NCBI GenBank assembly: GCA_902806565.1
Contig: CADCXA010000059.1
Coordinates: 1-64,000, forward strand
Length of the DNA: 64,000 nt
Direction: 5' to 3'
DNA from: Hypoxylon rubiginosum
Taxonomy: Eukaryota; Ascomycota; Sordariomycetes; Xylariales; Hypoxylaceae
Below are positions 57,228 to 64,000 of this stretch, in pieces. The translations under genes were made by a program, and so were the position numbers. Below the pieces are notes generated by a model. That model made no database searches and was not told the DNA's origin. It saw nothing but the letters and a program-made list of their open reading frames with translations. The stretch's first letter is position 1, and each line of letters opens with the position of its first letter.

Positions 57228-58447
57228 CTAGTAGACGCTCCCTCCGTAAAAGGCCATACCCTGGAAGAGCTGCCTGCTGCCGAAACCCGTCAAGTTGAAG
57301 GTCTGGACAGCGGTGGACTCGTTAAGTGAGTAAACACTTATGCTATCAGAAGCATCCAGGGTGTAGAGGTGCCCGTCCCCGATAGCTGCGTCGAATTTGC
57401 CTGCGGTGACGGCGGGGCTAGCCAACGTCGACTTGACCTCCATGGATGCGGCATCCAGGACGGCAATGTTGGTGGTGGCAGCGTCTAGGAGGTACGCTGT
57501 GTGCAAGTCGGCGGAATACTGCGTCCAGCAGGTTGCGGCGTTGCCTGTGATGTTGATTACCTTGGATACGGAGGCATCGAGGTTGCAATCGAAGTCGACA
57601 AAAGCGCCGCCGAATCCTGGGTCAGCGATGATAGCCCTCGAGTCACTGCCGAGAAACGACAGGCCGAAGTTGAGACCTAACGCAGCTGGGCGGGATACAC
57701 GCGGCGACGGGTGCACTTTTCCGTAGGAAACGGGGTAGGCGTAAATATAGCCGGGACCAGTCCCGGAACCCTTGATGGTGACAACTAGGGTCGACTGGGA
57801 CGGATTGAAGAGGATGTCTGACACAGTGCTGGGAGGGCCGGCAGGTGGTGTCGTTTGGTTCAGAGGCAGGGGCATCGGCTCGCCGCTGGGACGCAGGCCG
57901 GCTACCGTCACATCGTAGCACTGTACGGTATTCATGGCACCCGAGTTGGCTACGCATGCGAGACGGTGCCGCGGCGAGTAGGCGATCGACATCGGGAAGT
58001 CGCCGCCGCTAGGAACAGGCGAGCCGACCAACTGAGGGTGCCACGGGTCATGCTTGGGAATAGAAAACAGGGAGACCGTATTCGTTCCCGGGTTGACGGC
58101 AAAGAGGTGAGAGCCTGAGACAACTACGGCATCTTGGCTGAAAAGGGTATCTGCATGCTATCAGTTATGATGTCCTCTCAGCCATACCTCGCTATGGTGT
58201 GGATCTAGTTTGATAACTTACCCATCATCACGGCAGCCCCCGTGTTACCGACACCGATAAGACCGCTACCACCGGTTGAGATTCTTGTGGGGTCACTCAG
58301 AGACCCATCTTGGCTCGAGACCTTCAAAGACACAATGTTGGCACCGGATGGGTTGTTTTCAAGGAAATACAGCGCGCGTGCTGCTGCTGGCACGGCTGCG
58401 CCCGCAGCCAAGGCAGTAAAGCCTAGGATCTGTAACACGTTCTTCAT
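57228..58447 (-). CDS. Secreted beta-propeller (lactonase/muconate-cyclase-like) protein
   Basis: Two exons (58222-58447, 57228-58150) encode 382 aa. A signal peptide (about 1-24, VLQILGFTALAAGAAVPAAA) is followed by repeated four-strand blades: ALYFLENNPSGANIVSLKV, VSGSHLFAVNPGTNTVSLF, YSPRHRLACVANSGAMNTV, DILFNPSQSTLVVTIKG and AAIGDGHLYTLDASDSISVY. This pattern matches fungal proteins annotated as 6-phosphogluconolactonase-like or 3-carboxymuconate cyclase-like, most of which have no proven activity. The protein is N-glycosylated in principle (NQT, NIT, NES, NLT). TATA-like sequences lie at 58488-58495 and 58568-58575 upstream. Confidence 0.82.
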
Positions 58448-59920
58448 CTTGAGACTGTGTAAGGTAAGTAAATAAAAGATAGAGTTGTATATAATATTCG
58501 TATTCAGAAAGAAAGGGAGGTAGGTGTTTGGTGATAAGAAAGCTGATCTGTGATCCGTAGAGTGACGATATATATCTCGAAGTTGATTATAAGACGAAAA
58601 TTATCCAGCCTATGAAGTTCTCAACTCATCTTTATATTCGCATTTTCACCATTATCCCATCGACTTTTAACGATTAAAACCAATCCCTCTCCACAGAACC
58701 GACGATGGCGCCAGCGTTCACTCAGCTTGACCTTGGTGAGCTCGTATATCATAACTCCTTTAATTACCTAATCTACTTTGGAAGACTGATGCTCCGTTGT
58801 GTCTAAGTTCATTTGATACCAACTTAGTACGTAAAGGGACTTTGTACTAGGCCAACCTGTTAAGATGCACGATGAGGCGAGCTCTAGGCGGGATGATGGG
58901 GTGGCCTTGAGGCTCAAATGATTCCTCATCCACAGAAGTAAGAATTTAGTCTCGGGGTTGAATCCGGAGGCTACGATACCCCTGATATTTGCATAAGCAC
59001 TGTACTGTATGCTCGCACCATACTCGCAGGAGGTAGTCTTACCATTAGGTACCCACCTCCCAAGGTGCGAGTGAATCCTTAAAATAGATTTCCAAGTTAA
59101 GAGGCTTCTCCGCTACGATGCGCCTCATCTAATACCATTTACTGCTTTTGGCCAGTTACCTACTTTCGTACTAAAGTATATGGACTTTGTGAGTCTATGC
59201 AGTGCCCCTTTTTGCTATACAGCCGAGTGGTGCATAGATGAATTTCTAGTCTTGACCTTACACGCCAACACCGTTCCTTAGTTGACAGGTACGTAGAAGG
59301 ATAGAACACTATAGTAAGATTTAGAAAGCGTATAATAAATGTAGCGCCTACTATTAGTTTCGTCGATCCTATGATGTCCTTTTGTGTGGCACTCCGAGAT
59401 TTCGGTTAAAGCATGGACAATGGATGATCTCATTACTTAGATCTAGCCCCCTATCGAGCACCGGTTATAGTGTTCACTGCTTCCTCTATCCAACTGTTTC
59501 TTAATTGCCGAGAGATCTGCGTGCATATGATTTATAGGGTGGCGATACGTGCGCCGAGAGAGTACTAGTTGAGCCTCAAAAGACAGTATTATCCAGCGTC
59601 GACTGTTGCGACCATAATTTATGGCATTTATTGCAGGTACCTAGCATTCCTCGGATACGCACCTTGATTGGTTACATATCCCTGATTTCAGCCTGCAGTG
59701 ATGCTGTAATATAGAATCATCATAATAGCCTGTTCTGGTCATGCCTTAAAGACGACCGTTCTCCACGAGGCGACGAGTACGCGTATAAGTAGGGATTTCC
59801 CCCTTTCGCTAGATACCCCGTGGCCCGCGCTCGACCTGTGACCTGTGCTACCAGCAACTAGGCACTGTTGGGTTACTCGATACATCGACTAGCTACCATA
59901 AGGAACGAGGAACTGAAATT
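58448..59920. other. Divergent intergenic region
   Basis: About 1.47 kb between the beta-propeller gene and the DUF8021-type gene, which are transcribed away from each other. No ORF is supported. It may contain shared control elements. Confidence 0.55.
59783..59790 (+). promoter_or_regulatory. Probable TATA box of the DUF8021-type gene
   Basis: GTATAAGT lies about 135 bp upstream of the start at 59921. Assigned by motif and distance. Confidence 0.4.
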
Positions 59921-60784
59921 ATGGCCCTTTCATCCTTGGTTGGGTTGCTGTTGTTTTCCGCATCGGCTTCTGCCCATTGCACCAGGGAGCTCCTTATAGA
60001 AGCCACTGACAAGTATGTGGCAGCTCAAGCTAGCGGTATCTTCGATGACTTCGTCGAGTTAGCTGCACCGAATGTTACTTACACGGAGAACGAGGTGCCA
60101 AAGGCTATCACGGAGGGAGTTTTGACCGAGTCTATCAAGATAGACCACAACCGCAGCATCCACGACACTGTCCAATGCGCCACCTTTACCGAGATCATCG
60201 CTGCGAGCAATCCCCACCAGTACGTTATTGGCACGCGCATGATCGTCAACGACCACAAGATCTCGCTGATAGAGTCGATTGTGACGGATGACGGGGACTG
60301 GGCTTTCAACGCGACCGGATATCTGTACTGGAACTCGCTTGAGAACTGGGACCCTATCCCCGAGGACAAGCGGGACGCGCGCGAAGTAATTCAAGCCTCC
60401 GGAAATGCATACTTCGAGCGCTTCCAGAATGAGAGCGTTGTTGTACCTTTCGGTGTGCCCTGTTCTCGACTCGAAGGGGGCGCCTCTACGGCACCTCTAA
60501 ATATGACGGGCGATTCCTGCACGCTAGCCGGCTTACCATCCACGCTCGTAGTCACAAATCGCCGCTTTGTTGTGGACGAGGTTATGGGAGTTGTCGATAT
60601 ATATCTCGGATTTCCCGGATTGGATCGGTCGCAAGGTCAGACGCCAATGCCGGATAGCCATATGTTCAGAATCGAGGAGGGCAAGATTCGATATATCCAC
60701 ACCGTCTCATCATGCGTAGAGTCAGGCTGTGGTTTCAATGGAACCATCCCTACTTCGAGAGTCAGGCGCATACGGCACTCTTGA
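59921..60784 (+). CDS. Secreted DUF8021-type (NTF2/SnoaL-like) protein
   Basis: A single exon encodes 287 aa. Residues 1-18 are a signal peptide (LSSLVGLLLFSASASA). Next comes HCTRELLIEATDKYVAAQASG, the typical start of this family, then a cone-shaped NTF2-like pattern with FVELAAPNVTYTENEV, CATFTEIIAASNPHQYVIG and VDIYLGFPGLD near the end. Five cysteines (in HCTRE, QCATF, PCSRLEG, SCTLAG, SCVESGCGF) may form disulfides. Several N-glycosylation sites are present. Relatives occur in secreted proteomes and in some secondary-metabolite clusters, but the function is not established. No PKS or NRPS is in this window. Confidence 0.78.
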   Translation: MALSSLVGLLLFSASASAHCTRELLIEATDKYVAAQASGIFDDFVELAAPNVTYTENEVPKAITEGVLTESIKIDHNRSIHDTVQCATFTEIIAASNPHQYVIGTRMIVNDHKISLIESIVTDDGDWAFNATGYLYWNSLENWDPIPEDKRDAREVIQASGNAYFERFQNESVVVPFGVPCSRLEGGASTAPLNMTGDSCTLAGLPSTLVVTNRRFVVDEVMGVVDIYLGFPGLDRSQGQTPMPDSHMFRIEEGKIRYIHTVSSCVESGCGFNGTIPTSRVRRIRHS

Positions 60785-61484
60785 AACGCCTAGGTCTACG
60801 TTGGAATAGGGGTATTAATCCGAATGAAGGTGGACAGTGTACGGCCTACTTTGGAAGCATTTGTAGTTTGGTCAAGTAGCTGAAATTCAAAGCAGTAATA
60901 GGTGGCTTTGCCACCACTGGAATGAACATGCTGTCGTCCTCGAGCGAGCTATACTCTAACGGACTCCTTATGGAGAGCTCATGTTTTTTCAAGCCCGTGA
61001 TGAATCGTGCTAATATAATTATTTTGAGTCCGCTTCTCAAACGAACCCTTTCCACACCTACCCACAGACCTTGTATATCAGACGCTTAAGGGGGGAGAAG
61101 TATATACATATATGATAACTCCCCATCCTCGTATAACGATGATGTAATTGAAGGCGGATTTGATATCATAGTACGTACCTCAGGCTAAGTGCAATGTAGT
61201 TCACCATCGTCCAAAGCCCCGCTCGTTTTGTTACTGAAGATACGAGAACATCCAATGAAGAGACGGGCTACGTCGCATTGATCTTGATACACTACTTCTC
61301 CTCCTCGGTAGCTAAAATGATTATTAATCCGAACCTTTCTTAGGGACCTATATAATATTGAAATGGTGACCATAAGGGTCCCCATATTCAACTACCGCCA
61401 CTCTCGTCCCGGCATTCGCTCTCAAATCAACCAAGGTGTTATATAGGGCCTCTACCTACCTTAGGTAGGTACCTAGGTATATTT
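60785..61484. other. Intergenic region, nothing recognised
   Basis: About 700 bp between two plus-strand genes, ending with a TACCTACC...TACCTAGGTA cluster (61453-61479) directly before the MDR start codon. No ORF is supported. Confidence 0.55.
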
Positions 61485-62615
61485 ATGATGAAGGAGGCCA
61501 TAGTAGCCCCAGGTCAGCATTGGGTCACGTAAACTTGTCCCTCGACCACCGCTAACACTACAAAGGGCTAACGGTCGAGATCATTGACTCGCCTATCCCA
61601 AAACCAAATGCCGACCAGGTCCTTATCAAGGTCCACGTGAGCGGATCTAACCCGAAGGACTGGAAAGTACCAGACTGGCGCAAAGTTACGACGAACCAAG
61701 GCGATGATATAGCTGGCGTTGTTGAAGAGGTTGGTTCTAATGTAACCGAGTTCAAGCCTGGTGACCGCGTTGCCGCTTTTCACGAGATCATGAGCCCTCA
61801 TGGATCTTATGCCGAATACGCTATCGCTTGGCAGCACACTACCTTTCACCTGCCGCAGAAGACCACATTTGAAGGTATGTTCTAAATACGTACCTAAGAC
61901 ATAGGAATGAAGAAGAGAGGCACTGACTAAAGTACTAGAGGGCGCCGCAATTCCGTTGGCTGCTATGACATCTGCTGTCGGGCTCTATGCCCGCCTTGGC
62001 CTTCCGCAACCGTGGACACCGGCGACTGAGCCCATACCCCTTGTTATATACGGTGCTGCTTCAGCTGTGGGTGCCTACGCTATCCAGCTCGCCCGGCAGA
62101 GCAACATCCATCCCCTGATTTGCGTAGCTGGAAAGTCTCAAGCTCACGTAGAGAAATTAATCGATCGTAGCCAGGGGGATGTCATCATCGACTACCGCAA
62201 TGGAGACGACGCCGTCGTCGAAGCCTTGAAAGATGCCGCGGGGGGGTCGAAGCTTTTGTACGCGCTAGATGCCGTGTCGGAGAGTAACAGCTATGTCAAT
62301 CTGAGCAGAGTCCTAGCTGAAGGCTCAAAGATAACACTCGTGTTGCCGCCTTCGGAGGAACACCAAATTCCTCCTCATATTATACAGTCGATTACTCTTG
62401 TGGGGTCGGTACATTCGGATATTAAGGACTTTGGTTTTGTTTACTTTCGATATATCACTCGAGGTTTGCAGGAAGGATGGTTCAGACCACAGCCTCAGGT
62501 AGTTGTGCCAGGAGGATTGAGAGGTATCCAAACAGGATTGGCAAACCTGAAAGATGGTAAAGCGAACGCCATAAAATACGTCTTCAGAATTGGAGAGACA
62601 GAGGGACTTCAGTAA
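61485..62615 (+). CDS. MDR-superfamily NADPH oxidoreductase (quinone oxidoreductase/enoyl reductase-like)
   Basis: Three exons (61485-61512, 61566-61874, 61939-62615) encode 337 aa. Exon 1 is only 28 nt and gives MMKEAIVAP; either of two adjacent ATG codons may be the start. The GroES-like domain contains VLIKVHVSGSNPKDWK, NQGDDIAGVVEEVG and FKPGDRVAAF. The cofactor loop IYGAASAVGAYAIQLARQ and the following GDVIIDYRNGDD suit NADP(H). The Cys/His zinc ligands of true alcohol dehydrogenases are absent, so a zinc-free reductase is likely. Cytosolic. Substrate unknown. Similar enzymes act as trans-enoyl reductases in polyketide pathways, but no such cluster is seen here. Confidence 0.9.
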
Positions 62616-62938
62616 TCCGTCTCAGGTTTTGATCGATATCTACCTCCTAGGAGAGCCTACAAAAGGTTATCTTAGGTAGTTTTTCGCTTGGGGATTCTGC
62701 TTCGTTTCGTGTCACATGTCTAATAACTTGACATCAACCCCAATTGAAATCAAAGAACGGAGATGTAGTAGAAGACTGAAAGGTCTTTGAGAGATTGAAT
62801 TCTATAGGATAAAGAAAATGATGGTGATGATATCCTAGCCTGACTAGGAGAAACGTTATCCATTACAAGTCCCAATTTGAAGAGAAAAATGGTGTCCCGA
62901 AATTTCGACATAGATGTCCACCTTGAAGTTAGGAGGTC
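62616..62938. other. Convergent intergenic region
   Basis: About 320 bp between the stops of the MDR and GH16 genes. Nothing recognised. Confidence 0.55.
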
Positions 62939-63947
62939 TTAGTTGCTTTGGTAGCAGGCGACATACTTGACCTGAAGACCACTGCCCAAGCCGGTAGTCG
63001 TCTTGTCGTCGGGTTGACCGCCGCCTTTTTGCATATTAGTAGGTGCTCCATGAAATAGTTACCTGTCGTAAGGAGGATGGTTTGCGGATTCTTACCGGGG
63101 AAGTTGCTGCCGACAGCAACGTTGAGGATTGGATAAAAGCTCTTATGGGCTACGCGGCCCCATAGCTCACCATCTCCAATATCGCTACCCTTGACCTGGA
63201 AAAACTTGTTCCCGTCGAGCCACCACTCCAAGGTCTCGTCCTGCCAGTTAGAGGGCCCGCGGTTGACCTTGATGGCCCAGGTGTGGAAGCTTTCGACCTG
63301 GAACGTCTGTCTAGCACTTCCTTTGCTAAGATGATCGGTACCTCCGCGTCCGTAGTGAAGAGTTCCAAGCGAGAAATCAGCACCGTGGGCATTTTCGAAG
63401 ACTATGAAGTATGCCGAATTAGAAACGAACTGATACACCAAACCTCTCTGCCAATATTCTTGATAGACCCCGGGTCTGTCTAGATGGGAGAAACCAAAGG
63501 GATGGGCGGAAAAGACCAAATTGTTCACTCACTATCCCACTCTCCACATTGAGGCCAGCTGACATTTTTCCCGTTACGAATGTCGTTGCCGAGAGCCCAG
63601 AACGCAGGCCAGATGCCGGACTGCTGGTTTGCCGGGAAGGTTCCGGATCGCAGCTCGGCCTGCAACAACATGCGGTGCCCGTCTGGACAGTTGAAGGCCT
63701 CCTTACACTCGAGGCGGGCAGAGGTCCACTGGCCATTGTTGTGCTGCGGGGTGATCTGTAGCAGGCCAGAGCCACTGAGAGAGGAGTTGGAGTTGCTCTG
63801 AGTGTAATGCTGAACCTCCTGGTTGCCTTGGTTAGGCCCGCTTGACACTATGTTCCATTTCGACTGGTTAGGGAGAGATCCCGCTGAGCCCGAAAAGTCG
63901 TCGGACCAGGCGAGGCTGTATCCCGACTCTGCTGGCGGAGGAGACAT
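62939..63947 (-). CDS. GH16 endo-beta-1,3(4)-glucanase-like, 5' end probably outside the window
   Basis: Three exons are visible (63533-63947, 63096-63401, 62939-63024), about 268 aa. The catalytic GH16 motif GEWDIFEN (ExDxxE) is built exactly across the first intron. Other marks are YSLAWSDDFSG, WTSARLECKEAF, RSGTFPANQQSGIWPAFWAL and LNVAVGSNFPG. The last intron uses the GTAAGA donor, which joins NFPG to GGQPDDKTTTG and ends SGLQVKYVACYQSN; the longer reading is out of phase with that tail. The enzyme cleaves mixed-linkage or 1,3-beta-glucans. No signal peptide follows the ATG at 63947, and TTTAG lies just before it, so an upstream exon with the signal peptide is likely beyond 64000. Confidence 0.88.
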
Positions 63948-64000
63948 TGCTAAAGTGAAATCTGCCTGATGTATGAGTGTGCGAGTTACTCGAAGAAGAC

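Noticed and set aside
62929..63095. Longer C-terminus of the GH16 protein read through without splicing
   Set aside because: It lacks the conserved SGLQVKYVACYQ ending, which is restored by an intron with a GTAAGA donor and a CTACTAAT branch point.

Overview
This window comes from the nuclear genome of a filamentous ascomycete, probably a member of the Sordariomycetes. The evidence is short GT-AG introns (mostly 50-90 nt) with CTAAC/CTGAC branch points, a Zn2Cys6 regulator, an eqolisin protease, a SWC3-like subunit, and a sharp split between an AT-only block and gene-rich DNA of normal composition. That split is the usual mark of repeat-induced point mutation (RIP). No rRNA, tRNA, CRISPR array or viral gene was recognised. 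All gene models were spliced by hand; every multi-exon model below closes in frame.

Layout. (1) 1-12.7 kb is an extremely AT-rich, gene-free block with no usable ORF. It is built from decayed repeats. One ~265-bp element (family A) is present at least eight times in both orientations, and one copy can be compared with its own unoccupied target site inside the window. A second ~257-bp element (family B) has two copies, and several minisatellites are present. (2) 12.7-13.8 kb: a secreted glutamic protease gene starts directly at the edge of the block. (3) 16.8-22.9 kb: a 12-exon sugar-porter gene and a regulator with two tandem Zn2Cys6 clusters are transcribed divergently, which suggests a regulator/transporter pair. 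(4) 23.2-42.4 kb: housekeeping genes, all on the minus strand: a patatin-type lipase, an alpha/beta hydrolase, a kelch/BTB-like protein, a 1-Cys peroxiredoxin, N-myristoyltransferase (with an abnormal C-terminus) and an ABHD12-like hydrolase containing an 8-nt micro-exon. (5) 42.4-51.1 kb: a ~600-bp element with terminal inverted repeats and strong hairpins, a SWC3-like chromatin subunit, another alpha/beta hydrolase, an unknown ORF and an M50B-like membrane metalloprotease. (6) 52.8-64 kb: a small secreted protein, a ZZ/EF-hand membrane protein, a secreted beta-propeller protein, a DUF8021-type secreted protein, an MDR oxidoreductase and a GH16 glucanase whose 5' end probably lies beyond the window.

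No clearly new multi-gene system was found. The most interesting signals are the filled/empty site pair of the AT-rich element, the tandem double zinc cluster beside its divergent transporter, the 8-nt micro-exon carrying the lipase HG motif, the apparent loss of the catalytic C-terminus of N-myristoyltransferase, and the hairpin-bearing inverted-repeat element between two divergent genes.
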